Below are positions 33,454 through 42,370 of a DNA stretch of 64,000 nucleotides, one piece after another. Position 1 is the stretch's first letter; every line of letters starts with the position of its first letter. The notes beneath the pieces were generated by a model. The model was given only the letters and a program-made list of their open reading frames with translations, did no database searches and was not told where the DNA came from. A program made the translations under genes and the position numbers. The stretch is from JACQPU01 sp039961715 (lineage in GTDB: Bacteria; Bacteroidota; Ignavibacteria; UBA10030): contig JABRVW010000010.1 in the NCBI GenBank assembly GCA_039961715.1, positions 1 to 64,000 on the forward strand, in the 5' to 3' direction.

Positions 33454-34302
33454 ATGAGAGCCATCTGGAAGGGGCATATCCGGTTTTCGCTGGTCACAAT
33501 TCCCATTCGTGTCTACAACGCCGTCGACACAGAACAGAAGATCAGCTTCAATCAGATCCACCGCGAGTGCAACGGTCCGGTCGGGTACGACAAACGCTGT
33601 AAGAAATGCAGTAAAGTTGTCACCAAGGACGATATCGTGAAGGGATACCAGTACGAGCCCGACCAATATGTGATCGTGGAGCCCGAGGATCTCGACAAGA
33701 TAAAGCTCAAGAGCACGAAAGTGATCGAGATAGCAGGATTCATCAATGCCCGGGAAGTGACCCCGATGCTCTATGATTCCCCCTACTTTGCCGGCCCGGA
33801 TGGTCCCGTGGCCGCCAAGGCGTACGCTTTGTTAAGCCATACTCTCAAGGAAACCGGAAAGGTTGGCATCGGCAAAGTCGTTCTGCGCGACCGCGAGGAT
33901 GTCGTGCTTATTGGTCCCATGGACGGGGGCATTGTGTTGTACAAGCTGAGGTATCCTCATGAGCTGAAGAAAATGGACGATGTCCCTCAGATCGAGGAGC
34001 AGAAGATTGACAAGGACCAGCTGAAACTTGCACGCAGTCTCGTGGATTCCATGTCCATGACGTATAAGAAGCTCGACCTGAAGGACACGTACCATGACGC
34101 GCTGGTTGAAATGATCGAAGCCAAGGTCCAGGGCAAGGAGATCGTAACGATGGAAGAGGAAACGAAGCCCGTGGTGGACATCATGACTGCTCTCAAGCAA
34201 AGCATTGAGCAGGCAAAATCCCAGCGCAAACCGATGGCAAAGGCAACAGGACGAAAGGCGGCCCAGCCGAAGCAGAAAGTCCGAAAAGCAAAAGCCGTGT
34301 AG
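33454..34302 (+). CDS. ku: Ku protein (bacterial NHEJ)
   Basis: 282-aa DNA end-binding homodimer that recruits LigD. IWKGHIRFSLVTIPIRVYNAV opens the Ku core, followed by IHRECNGPVGYDKRC with the RCKKCSKVV Cys pair, YEPDQYVIVEPEDL, and DREDVVLIGPMDGG. After residue 240 there is a Lys/Ala/Gln-rich tail (MAKATGRKAAQPKQKVRKAK), as in other bacterial Ku proteins. AAGGAGG sits just upstream of the ATG. Together with ligD it forms a complete minimal end-joining pair. Confidence 0.97.
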   Translation: MRAIWKGHIRFSLVTIPIRVYNAVDTEQKISFNQIHRECNGPVGYDKRCKKCSKVVTKDDIVKGYQYEPDQYVIVEPEDLDKIKLKSTKVIEIAGFINAREVTPMLYDSPYFAGPDGPVAAKAYALLSHTLKETGKVGIGKVVLRDREDVVLIGPMDGGIVLYKLRYPHELKKMDDVPQIEEQKIDKDQLKLARSLVDSMSMTYKKLDLKDTYHDALVEMIEAKVQGKEIVTMEEETKPVVDIMTALKQSIEQAKSQRKPMAKATGRKAAQPKQKVRKAKAV

Positions 34303-34365
34303 AGACATCGAGAGCGCGAAGGGACTCTACGGTAACTGCACTTTGAAATTCGATACAACCATACG

Positions 34366-34700
34366 CACGTCCCTACGGGACTGTGCAAACGCGGCTTCTC
34401 CGCCCGCAGGGATGGCCCTCTGGTAAGCACTTTGGCCTTCCCAACAATCCGTAGGGATGGCCCTCTGGTAAACACTTTGGCCTTCCCAACAATCCCGTAG
34501 GGATGGTCATAAGGCAAGCACCTTGGCCACCCCTACAATCCCGTAGGGATGGTCATATGGTAAGCACCTTGGCCTTCCCAACAATCCGTAGGGATGGCCC
34601 TCTGGCGAACACTTGGCCTCCCCTACAATCCCGTAGGGATGGCCATATGGTAGCCACCTGAGCATGATAAGCCAAAAAGTCCCGTAGGGACGACCTTATT
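34366..34700. repeat. REP-like array of 45-46 bp units
   Basis: GTAGGGATGG-type units begin at about 34406 (degenerate), 34451, 34497, 34543, 34588, 34633 and a last partial at 34684, so the period is 45-46 bp (51 for the last). Each has GTAGGGATGGYC, a CTGGTAAGCAC-like middle, TTGGCC and an ACAATCCC end. TCCCGTAGGGA is itself palindromic, and an inverted GTCCCTACGGGAC copy lies at 34369-34381. It fills most of the 408-base gap between ku and the TPR gene. No coding sequence is supported here. Confidence 0.9.
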
Positions 34701-34710
34701 ACAGAAACAA

Positions 34711-35319
34711 ATGGCGCACATTCTTCCATTCACGCCCAAGCCGGCGGCAAAGATAGGATTCCAGAAAGTCCGCAAGAAACCGAAGGGCGGACAGACTGGC
34801 AATCAGCTTCCACTGTTCGAAGGCTCCGGCAGGATCCTCCATCTGCCCGACTCCATGAGCGCATTCGAAAAAGCGCTCCTGCTCGATGAGCGCGGCGATG
34901 ACCGGGCGGCGCGGTTCTATCAACAAGCCATTACCGAGGGGGAATCAACAGCAGATGCGTATTGCAATCTTGGGATCCTGGAATCAAAGGCCGGACGCAC
35001 TACGAAAGCCTTTGATTGCTTTACGCGGTCGCTGAAGGAAGACCCGCGCCATCTTGAATCGCATTACAACCTGGGGAATCTCTACTTTGAGTCAGGCGAT
35101 CTTCGCCTTGCCAAAACCCATTTTCAGATGGCCGCCGAAATCGACCCGGATTATCCCAACGCGTACTTCAATCTGGGCCTCGTTCACGCCATGAACAACG
35201 ACCTGAGCGCCGCCGCCGAGGCCATCCGGCGTTATGTGGAACTCACTCCTCCCGAAGAGAACACGAAGGCAAGAGAGCTTCTGGACATCCTTGAGCGAAC
35301 CTTACGGACGGGACGATAG
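34711..35319 (+). CDS. TPR-repeat protein, cytoplasmic
   Basis: 202 aa with no signal peptide. A basic N-terminal segment (KPAAKIGFQKVRKKPKGG) is followed from residue 50 by about four TPR units: FEKALLLDERGDDRAARFYQ, YCNLGILESKAGRTTKAFDC, SHYNLGNLYFESGDLRLAKT and YFNLGLVHAMNNDLSAAAEA. The long spacing between family-type Ala and Pro residues fits canonical 34-residue units. Downstream of the repeat array and followed by a strong terminator. Function unknown. Confidence 0.85.
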   Translation: MAHILPFTPKPAAKIGFQKVRKKPKGGQTGNQLPLFEGSGRILHLPDSMSAFEKALLLDERGDDRAARFYQQAITEGESTADAYCNLGILESKAGRTTKAFDCFTRSLKEDPRHLESHYNLGNLYFESGDLRLAKTHFQMAAEIDPDYPNAYFNLGLVHAMNNDLSAAAEAIRRYVELTPPEENTKARELLDILERTLRTGR

Positions 35320-35347
35320 CTGCTTAATGGGAATCATTCCTACTTGA

Positions 35348-35376
35348 GGCCGGGCACACCCGGCCTTTCTTTATTT
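35348..35376 (+). terminator. Rho-independent terminator of the TPR gene
   Basis: GGCCGGG (35348-35354), CACA loop, CCCGGCC (35359-35365), then TTTCTTTATTT. It follows the TPR stop at 35319 by 28 bases. Confidence 0.9.
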
Positions 35377-35643
35377 CGTTCCCGATTCTCGGAAGAATGC
35401 GTCGAGGTGTTTTGCAGAAGTTGGAATAAAGGGACAAAAAAGCGGTGAAATCATGCTGATTTTGATGTGGGATTCAGGCACGGAGTTTGTGTATTCAGAA
35501 CCAGAGTCCCCCACAAACAGCTCGTTGTCAATACCTACAAGCCTCCTTCGACGAGCTGACGGGCTGCCGTTCGGCGTACGGCAGCCCACTTTTTTTTATG
35601 CCCTACCAGGAGGATCGATAAGCAACGCCTGCGCCAAGCTCCC
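35377..35643 (+). ncRNA. Possible short RNA ending at a strong terminator
   Basis: This gene-free stretch ends in a second, separate rho-independent terminator: GGGCTGCCGT (35561-35570), 7-base loop, ACGGCAGCCC (35578-35587), then eight T residues. Just upstream AGCTCGT and ACGAGCT form another helix with a long loop (about 35519-35557). Since the preceding gene already has its own terminator at 35348-35376, a separate transcript ending here is likely. No clear promoter was found, and an in-frame ORF of 64 codons shows no protein-like features, so I class it as a candidate RNA only. Confidence 0.35.
35561..35597 (+). terminator. Strong second terminator
   Basis: 10-bp GC-rich stem GGGCTGCCGT/ACGGCAGCCC followed by ACTTTTTTTT on the plus strand. 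It faces the convergent esterase gene ending at 35644. Confidence 0.85.
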
Positions 35644-37356
35644 TTAGTACTTCCAACTGCTGACGTCAGCTCCCGGCGGAGCTGATACCCTGATCCTCTC
35701 CATCATCTTCGGGGCGTGAAATTGAACATACTGGAGCCGTGAGATCCAGATGGGGTTTGCGTGATCGCCGTTCCAGCAGTGTTCCGCCAGGCATTCATAA
35801 TCCACATCCCCGTCATAGTACGGGTCCTTTGTCGATTCCAGGAATCCCTCCACCAGCCGGACGGCGTTGTTGAGGTAGTAATTATCCATCTCCCCCACGT
35901 AGATGTGAATCTTGCCCTTCAGTTTGGGGCCCAGGATCTTCCAGTCGCGCCTGAGAATGTAGCCCAGATCATAGTGCTCCCTCCAGTACGCCGCGACATC
36001 CTTGTCAATCACCCCTGTCTCCTTGTCCCAGATCCGCCTCGGGTAGCCGTCAGGTCCCACTGGCGAATAGACCGCTTCCCAGATATCCCATTGTTGCCCC
36101 GACCTGCTCTTGTCACCAAGGGCAAGCTCCAGCTGATTCATTTCCTGGAGTGTTGCTTCAATCTCGTTTTGGTGATTGCGCTTCCCCGGCCGCGGGGTTT
36201 TTTTCCACCGACTGCCCATGAAGTAGGCATTTTCGTCGTCATAGATATTCACTACTGTGTAGGCGCGAAAATCTATCGGATCAGGACAGGCCGCCCAGCA
36301 TCCATTGAATTCGTCGGGGTACATCACCTGGACGGCAAGAGCCTCCCATCCCCCGGTTGAACCTCCGTACGTGAACCGCGCCCATCCCTCCCCGATTCCC
36401 CGAAAAGTCTTTTCCACATGCGGGATAAGCTCCCGCATGATCGCATCGCCGTAGGGACCCAGGTTTTCCGAGTTGACGGCGTAGGAATCATCGTAGTACG
36501 GATTCGCATGCTGGACCTCCATGACGATGAACCGCGGATACCCCGGGCTGGTCCAATCCTTGTACAACTTGTGCGCATACTCCTGAACAATCCGGTTGTA
36601 TCCATCAATCCGAAACCGTTCACTGTATTCAGGCTTCAGGTTCGGATCGGGCGGGTCTTCACGAAATCCGCCGAAGGTTGGCGAAAAATGGCCATGGAAG
36701 ACTGCGAGGGGGTACCGGGCCTCCGGATGCTCCTCCCATCCCCAGGGAAGGAGCACATTGGCTCCAAGATACATGTCTCTCCCCCAGAACTTTGACAGCA
36801 GTTCGCTTTTTATTCTGACGTGTTTGATGTACTTCGTGTCTTTGGGCGGCTCGATGGGCGGAATGACCTGGTCGAGGACAAGGGGGATGAGTCTCCTTTG
36901 CCTGGGGTCAAACCTGATCTTTCGTGGGATGCTGTAGAGATTCCCAGGAGCGCGGTTCCACTGCTGGCCTTCTCCGCGATCCATGGACAGTTTTACTGTA
37001 TGGCCGTCTGACCGGTGAAATGTTTCGTACTTGTGCAGAAGGGCCTGCACCCAATAATCGCCTGGGGGAACATCGTTCAAGCTCTTCACCGGATATCCAT
37101 ACGCTTCCTCCGATACGAGGACGATCTCTCCCGGTTTCCAGCCCTCCACATTCTGGCCGAAAATCTGCTGAGTCCGGGGCCCGTCGGTAATCTGGAACCG
37201 AGGTTCCCGCGTGCTATCGACGGAAAGCATGAGAAGCAGACGGCCGTCAAGCGGAACCGCGCTTCGCTCTTTCGGATAGGTGATGGAGAATTGAAACGAG
37301 CTTGCAAAGGAGAAGATGGAAAGGAAGAGACTCAGAATGATCGAAACGCGCTGCAT
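35644..37356 (-). CDS. Secreted esterase-like alpha/beta hydrolase, 570 aa
   Basis: Signal peptide (residues 1-20, VSIILSLFLSIFSFASSF), an N-terminal strand-rich domain of about 200 residues (FQITDGPRTQQIFG, IPPGDYWVQALLHKYE-like), then an esterase D-like hydrolase domain: YPLAVFHGHFSPTFGGFR, FTYGGSTGGWEALAVQ (Ser nucleophile in GGSTGG), and EHCWNGDHANPIW with the expected catalytic His. Such proteins hydrolyse acyl esters at the cell surface or outside. The GGAGG ribosome site precedes ATG at 37356. It is followed by a separate unit (DUF5916) on the same strand. Confidence 0.85.
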   Translation of the reverse strand: MQRVSIILSLFLSIFSFASSFQFSITYPKERSAVPLDGRLLLMLSVDSTREPRFQITDGPRTQQIFGQNVEGWKPGEIVLVSEEAYGYPVKSLNDVPPGDYWVQALLHKYETFHRSDGHTVKLSMDRGEGQQWNRAPGNLYSIPRKIRFDPRQRRLIPLVLDQVIPPIEPPKDTKYIKHVRIKSELLSKFWGRDMYLGANVLLPWGWEEHPEARYPLAVFHGHFSPTFGGFREDPPDPNLKPEYSERFRIDGYNRIVQEYAHKLYKDWTSPGYPRFIVMEVQHANPYYDDSYAVNSENLGPYGDAIMRELIPHVEKTFRGIGEGWARFTYGGSTGGWEALAVQVMYPDEFNGCWAACPDPIDFRAYTVVNIYDDENAYFMGSRWKKTPRPGKRNHQNEIEATLQEMNQLELALGDKSRSGQQWDIWEAVYSPVGPDGYPRRIWDKETGVIDKDVAAYWREHYDLGYILRRDWKILGPKLKGKIHIYVGEMDNYYLNNAVRLVEGFLESTKDPYYDGDVDYECLAEHCWNGDHANPIWISRLQYVQFHAPKMMERIRVSAPPGADVSSWKY

Positions 37357-37521
37357 GGGTCCTCCGGGATGGTCGGAGGATGGTACGGGATAAAGGGGGA
37401 GGAGTCAAGAGAAACGGAAAAGGGGAGTGAAGAGAAAGATGGAATACCGGAAGAGCCCGGTTCTCCCCTTCCAGGATTTCCTTGTCGGATTTCATCCGCC
37501 GTCTCGTGCGGAGGTTTCAGG

Positions 37522-40161
37522 CTACATCGAGAACCAATATGTAAACTTGACCATGAAGATATTGTCCGTTTCCGCTTCAATCAAACGATCGACCGCCCGG
37601 CTGAAGCTGAACTTGCCGTCGGAGGAATAACCGAAGCTACTGCGAGTCCACACGAGATAGAGCGTGGAACCCGGCCGGTATTCCCAGCGCAAAACCGCAT
37701 TTCCGCGGATGGATGTGATATTGAAATCGGGATTGGAGAACGCGAAACCCGGAGCCGGCCCTGCACCGTCGGGATCCGCCTGATACTCAATGGTGCCGTC
37801 AGGCCGGACGATTTCATTGAGGGATGATCCCTCCGTCCCATACTTCAGGAAATTGAAGGTACGGGGGGCTTTAAGTTCCTTGTAGTCGTGGTAATCGCCG
37901 ACGGAGATCAGGGGCTGCAGGTAGACCTGGAGGCTCAACTGCGGGGAGAACGTCCAGTTCAGCCTCATGCTCGCTCCCACCGACGTCTGATTCAACGTCG
38001 CAAACACGTATCGGCTACCGTAGGTTTGGGCGGCGAGCGGATCAGCGACCGAGGTGACCCACTGCGCCTTTGTGCGGTCTCTTGAGAAATACGGTCCGGC
38101 TGTCAGCGAGACGTTTGGCGCCGGCTTCCATTCAACGTTCGCCTCAATCTGCCATTCCGCCTCGTCGGTGCGCATGTACGTGAATCCGAAGACCGAGGCC
38201 ACAACATCCTTACGGCTATCCGTTCCCGTCTCCATCCAGAACTCTCTTCCGGGAAGCGTGAGCATCATGGGGCCGCCTCTCGTCCTTCGGATATCGTACG
38301 TGAACGGATTGTAGGCAAATCCCGCGGCCGTCCAATAGTAATTGGGATACTCAACATAGGTGTTCATCCAGTATCCGTGCCAGATTTTATTTCCGCCGAA
38401 GTCGAAGTTCGCGAACGTTGATGCCTGAATGCGAAGGAATCGATAGTACTCTGTCGGGTCCGCCCATTTGTACCCCAGAACCACGTGGCTGTTGATCATG
38501 TCCGTCCGGCTCTGGAATCCGAGGTCGTTGACATCGAATTTCGGGTGAATGACGCCGATCGCCGCGTTGAGCACGACAGGGCCCTTCTGTTTGTTCAGCA
38601 TCAGCCGTCCCGCGTACCCCGTGAGAGCCGTTGCGGCTGAATCGACCTCGACGTGGCTGGCATCGGGACGCTGGAAGTAGTGTGTGGAATTCCTCTGCAG
38701 AGCCGTCATTCGCGTCTGTGATCCCGAGACATGGGAAAACGCGGCCCAGCCGGTGAGAACATAGGTCTTGTCATCATCGAAGAATACCCAGCCATCGATG
38801 CCGCCCACAAGCGCGCCTGCGTTGATCTGGTCGCGCAAACGCTGATCGGCAAAGCTCCTTTGCGTATAGGTCGAAAGAATGCCGAGACCCTGTCTGCCTT
38901 CGTCGTAATCGCGCTGGATTCTGGCGATGCCGTAGTAGGTGAGCGGCTCAATTTCAACGGTTGATCGCTGCCCTGCGGACTGGATTTCGGCAACCTCGCG
39001 TCGGGTCACGGCATGGATCGTTCCGATTTTCCATTGATCAAATACACGCCCCGTCAGCTTCCCGGCCCCCAGGATATGCGTTCCCAAAGGAAGATCCGCG
39101 TAATCGAACGACGGGAGGCTTCCCTGGGGAGAGCGGCCGATGCGGCGGCTGTAGAAGAGGGTCGGGCTGGACCAGTTGAAGCCCCAGAAATTGTTTGAGC
39201 CGCCGTAGCCGAACTCGAAGATGTTTGCACCTTCGATGAAGAACGGCCTTTTTTCTGAGAAGAACGTCTCCACGTCGCTGAGATTCACAACGGCCGGATC
39301 CACTTCCACCTGGCCGAAATCCGGATTCACCGTGGCATTCAGGGTCAGATTGCTTGTCAGACCGACCTTCAGATCCGCTCCGACGCCCGGGACATACCGA
39401 GATCCGGAATGGAACGGATCATCGGACTGGCTCCTGAGGTATTCTGCACGCGTATTGACATAGGGAAGCAGTTCGACAGCTCCTCCAGGGCTGATATCTC
39501 GAATGCCCCCCAGCGTGCCGAATCGTGATACGAATCCGCTCTCGTTCCTCGGCGTGAAGACCATGTAATCGAACTCGTTTTTCCGTCCGATCACCCGTTT
39601 GAAGTTGATTCCCCACACGTGGTCTCTCTGTTCGTGGAATCGCAGTTGTGAGAATGGAATACGCAATTCCACGGTCCATCCCCGCTCATCGACAGTGACC
39701 GCGCTCTCCCAGACGCCATCCCAGGAGCTTTGAGTCCAATCGTCGTTGTACATCGTTCCATCGGAAATCGAACCTGCAGCCGTGACGGAAAAGTAGTATC
39801 CCGATCTTCCATCGTGGTATGGGTCGAGGTACACGGTAAACTGATCAGCGGTTACGAATGCGTCCCGCCGGGACAGGATTCGCATGATCGAATCCGGAGC
39901 GGAATCGTACAACCTCGCTGCCACATAGAGCGCTCCGTCGTCGTACGCGACCCAGACTTCAGTCCGTTCCGTTGGATCCTCTCCCTGGCGGGGATCCTTT
40001 TGCCTGAAGTCGGAGAATCCTGGCCCCGACCAGGCGGATTCCGTCAGCAGTCCGTCGATCACAATAGGCTCCGTAATGTGAAGGCTGTGAACTTCCGGTC
40101 GCTGGGCAAGGCTCACAAGGGGAAGAAATGCGGCGACGAGCAAGCCAATACAAACCTTCAT
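37522..40161 (-). CDS. DUF5916 outer-membrane protein with carbohydrate-binding-like N-terminal domain
   Basis: 879-aa exported protein: signal peptide MKVCIGLLVAAFLPLVSLAQ, then a CBM9-like domain (about 30-220; IVIDGLLTESAW, VWVAYDDGALYVAARLYDS, GWTVELRIPFSQLRF), then a long region with alternating aromatic strands (GFVSRFGTLGG, RRTRGGPMM) of the DUF5916 barrel, and end FMVKFTYWFSM with the aromatic C-terminus of an outer-membrane barrel. Start at 40161 is chosen for GGAGG upstream and the signal peptide; 30 more in-frame residues upstream are not family-like. Function unproven; possibly glycan uptake or display. Confidence 0.9.
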   Translation of the reverse strand: MKVCIGLLVAAFLPLVSLAQRPEVHSLHITEPIVIDGLLTESAWSGPGFSDFRQKDPRQGEDPTERTEVWVAYDDGALYVAARLYDSAPDSIMRILSRRDAFVTADQFTVYLDPYHDGRSGYYFSVTAAGSISDGTMYNDDWTQSSWDGVWESAVTVDERGWTVELRIPFSQLRFHEQRDHVWGINFKRVIGRKNEFDYMVFTPRNESGFVSRFGTLGGIRDISPGGAVELLPYVNTRAEYLRSQSDDPFHSGSRYVPGVGADLKVGLTSNLTLNATVNPDFGQVEVDPAVVNLSDVETFFSEKRPFFIEGANIFEFGYGGSNNFWGFNWSSPTLFYSRRIGRSPQGSLPSFDYADLPLGTHILGAGKLTGRVFDQWKIGTIHAVTRREVAEIQSAGQRSTVEIEPLTYYGIARIQRDYDEGRQGLGILSTYTQRSFADQRLRDQINAGALVGGIDGWVFFDDDKTYVLTGWAAFSHVSGSQTRMTALQRNSTHYFQRPDASHVEVDSAATALTGYAGRLMLNKQKGPVVLNAAIGVIHPKFDVNDLGFQSRTDMINSHVVLGYKWADPTEYYRFLRIQASTFANFDFGGNKIWHGYWMNTYVEYPNYYWTAAGFAYNPFTYDIRRTRGGPMMLTLPGREFWMETGTDSRKDVVASVFGFTYMRTDEAEWQIEANVEWKPAPNVSLTAGPYFSRDRTKAQWVTSVADPLAAQTYGSRYVFATLNQTSVGASMRLNWTFSPQLSLQVYLQPLISVGDYHDYKELKAPRTFNFLKYGTEGSSLNEIVRPDGTIEYQADPDGAGPAPGFAFSNPDFNITSIRGNAVLRWEYRPGSTLYLVWTRSSFGYSSDGKFSFSRAVDRLIEAETDNIFMVKFTYWFSM

Positions 40162-40295
40162 CAGGGTCCTCCGTTCATTGTCCTCGCAAATCATTCTCGG
40201 TTCCACGGCGTGCTTCCGAAAAGATATTCCTAAGACTCCACGAGCGGCCAAAAGGTTGTAGCCTCAGAGAGTGAGGTCAAACGGCAGGGGGTTCA

Positions 40296-40325
40296 TTGCC
40301 TTTTTTGGCGAAAATTGATTATACT
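40296..40325 (+). promoter_or_regulatory. Promoter of the DUF3109-rpoN-hslVU run
   Basis: TTGCCT (40296-40301), 18 bases, TATACT (40320-40325), with the GTG start at 40349 and an AGAGG ribosome site between. Confidence 0.55.
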
Positions 40326-40348
40326 GAATGAGGACAGAGGATTGTTGA

Positions 40349-40933
40349 GTGGACCAAATCCAGAACATAGCAATCGACCCGGCGATTCCTGCGCTTCATT
40401 TTCAATGCAACGTCAACGTCTGCAAAGGTGCATGCTGTACCATGCCGGGGGGACGGGGGGCGCCGGTCTTGGACGCTGAACTGGGAGAAATCCACGCGGC
40501 TTTTCCTGTGGTCCGGAAATACCTGAGCGAGAGGCACCTTGAGGTTATTGAAGAGCGGGGATTTGTCGAAGGAGGGGCGGGAGATCTTGTGACGACCTGT
40601 GTTGACGGGGCAGCGTGTGTCTTCGTCACTTACGAAGGCGATGTCGCCCGGTGCTCGTTTGAAAAGGCCTTCCTCGCGGGCGAGACAGGCTGGCGAAAGC
40701 CCTTGTCGTGTCACCTCTTTCCGATCAGGATCGATCGGGGACTGCAGGAGCAGATCCGGTTTGAATATCTGCCGCACTGCGAGCCTGCGCTCGAGGGCGG
40801 AGCGGCCGCAGGTATGACGCTTGCCGAATTCGCCGGTAACGCGCTGATCCACGCCTACGGCGCATCGTGGTATCAACGATTTCTGGAGTACTGCCGATCA
40901 CGCCGGGAGACCGTTTCTTCCGGAGGACGATAA
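40349..40933 (+). CDS. DUF3109 Cys-rich protein
   Basis: 194 aa. Cysteines CNVNVCKGACC near residue 20, C in VTTCVDGAACVF, CSFEKAFL and LSCHLFPIRI, plus a later Cys (PHCEPALEGG), form the metal or Fe-S site seen in DUF3109 and related YkgJ-like proteins. The start is GTG at 40349 with AGAGG upstream, giving DQIQNIAIDP. Its stop lies two bases before the rpoN start and the rpoN ribosome site falls inside its last codons, so they are likely coupled. Role unknown. Confidence 0.85.
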   Translation: MDQIQNIAIDPAIPALHFQCNVNVCKGACCTMPGGRGAPVLDAELGEIHAAFPVVRKYLSERHLEVIEERGFVEGGAGDLVTTCVDGAACVFVTYEGDVARCSFEKAFLAGETGWRKPLSCHLFPIRIDRGLQEQIRFEYLPHCEPALEGGAAAGMTLAEFAGNALIHAYGASWYQRFLEYCRSRRETVSSGGR

Positions 40934-40935
40934 CC

Positions 40936-42366
40936 GTGGCGACTTTGAATCTTTCGCAGCAACTGCGCCTCGGCCTGAAGCTTACCCCCCAGCAGGTCCA
41001 GTACCTCAAACTTCTCCAGCTCCCCAATCTCGCCCTCGAACAACGGATCAAGACCGAGCTGGAGCTGAATCCCATGTTGGAGGTCGAGGAGAACCTCCAG
41101 CAGGAGGAACCGGAGAACGGTCAGGAGCTCGAGGCTTCCAATGGGGAGGAAGAAGAAGGATACACCCTCGACGATTACTTGAACGACGATCTTGCTGGAT
41201 TCAAGAGTCCCGAGGCCCGTGCGCCGGCTGACGAAGATGGTGACATTGAGCCGCCCCTGCCTTCCACTCCGCCCCTCTCCGAGCGCCTCCTGGCCCAGTT
41301 CAGAATGCTTGAGGTCGATGATACAGACGTTCTCCTCTCCGAGGAAATCATTGGCAACGTCGACGAAGACGGCTATCTCCGGAGGGAGCTGAATCTGATT
41401 GTCCAGGACCTCAATCTGACCTACGGCCTGGAAATCCCCCTTGACCGTGCTGAAGCTGTTCTGCAGAAGATTCAGCAGCTTGATCCGCCGGGCATCGCAG
41501 CCCGGAATCTCACCGAATGCCTGATCGCTCAGATTCGGGCGGGCACGTATGATCCCCTCCTGAAGGAACTCGCATTGAAGATCCTGGAGCATCATTTTGA
41601 AGATCTCAAGCTCAGGCGGTACGAAGCCCTGGCGCAGCATCTTGGAGTCGGGCTCGACACGCTCAAGCGCGTGATTGAGCTCATCCAGCATTTGAATCCA
41701 AAGCCCGGCGAAGGGGAGTTCTCAGCCCAGGAGAACTACGTGACGCCGGACTTCATCGTGGAAAAGGATGACGGGGATTTTCTGATCACCCTCAATGACC
41801 GCAGTATTCCCACACTGCGCCTCAACCGCGCGTACAGGGAACTCGTCACACCCAGGGGAAAGAAGGCCTCCAAGGAGACCAAGGATTTCATCAAGCAGAA
41901 GTTCGAATCGGCAAAATGGTTCATTGCCTCGATCCACCAGCGTCGCGAAACGCTTCTCAAGGTCATGCGTGTCATCGTGGACCGGCAAAGGGAGTGGTTT
42001 GAAGACGGAGAGACGTTGAAACCCATGATCTACAAGGACATTGCCGAGGTCGTTGGCGTGGATATTTCAACCATCAGCCGGGTGGTGAACAGCAAATACG
42101 TTCAGACGGAATTTGGCGTCTATTCGCTGAAGCATTTCTTCACGTCCGGCATCGAGACGACAAGCGGCGAGGATTTATCCAACCAGGTCGTCAAACAGAA
42201 GGTCAAAGAGCTGATTGCTGCTGAGGACCCGAAGAATCCACTCAACGACGACAAGATTGCTGAATTACTCCGAAACGATGGCATCAAGCTGGCGCGGCGG
42301 ACTGTTGCGAAGTACCGGGAGCAACTGGGATTGCCGATCGCCCGACTGAGAAAGAGCATAGGGTGA
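40936..42366 (+). CDS. rpoN: RNA polymerase sigma-54 factor
   Basis: 476-aa sigma-54. Region I is Gln/Leu-rich (NLSQQLRLGLKLTPQQVQYL), then an acidic linker, then the core-binding and DNA-binding regions ending in the invariant RpoN box ARRTVAKYREQLG. The full N-terminal region I is present only with the GTG at 40936, which has GGAGG nine bases upstream. Sigma-54 implies AAA+ enhancer-binding activators elsewhere; none is in this window. Next to hslV. Confidence 0.97.
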   Translation: MATLNLSQQLRLGLKLTPQQVQYLKLLQLPNLALEQRIKTELELNPMLEVEENLQQEEPENGQELEASNGEEEEGYTLDDYLNDDLAGFKSPEARAPADEDGDIEPPLPSTPPLSERLLAQFRMLEVDDTDVLLSEEIIGNVDEDGYLRRELNLIVQDLNLTYGLEIPLDRAEAVLQKIQQLDPPGIAARNLTECLIAQIRAGTYDPLLKELALKILEHHFEDLKLRRYEALAQHLGVGLDTLKRVIELIQHLNPKPGEGEFSAQENYVTPDFIVEKDDGDFLITLNDRSIPTLRLNRAYRELVTPRGKKASKETKDFIKQKFESAKWFIASIHQRRETLLKVMRVIVDRQREWFEDGETLKPMIYKDIAEVVGVDISTISRVVNSKYVQTEFGVYSLKHFFTSGIETTSGEDLSNQVVKQKVKELIAAEDPKNPLNDDKIAELLRNDGIKLARRTVAKYREQLGLPIARLRKSIG

Positions 42367-42370
42367 GGGT

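Noticed and set aside
34366..34700. Possible CRISPR array
   Set aside because: The whole 45-46 bp unit is conserved and there are no distinct unique spacers between identical repeats, and no cas genes are nearby.
35453..35647. 64-codon plus-strand ORF
   Set aside because: No ribosome site, no homology pattern, and it runs through the terminator hairpin at 35561-35587.
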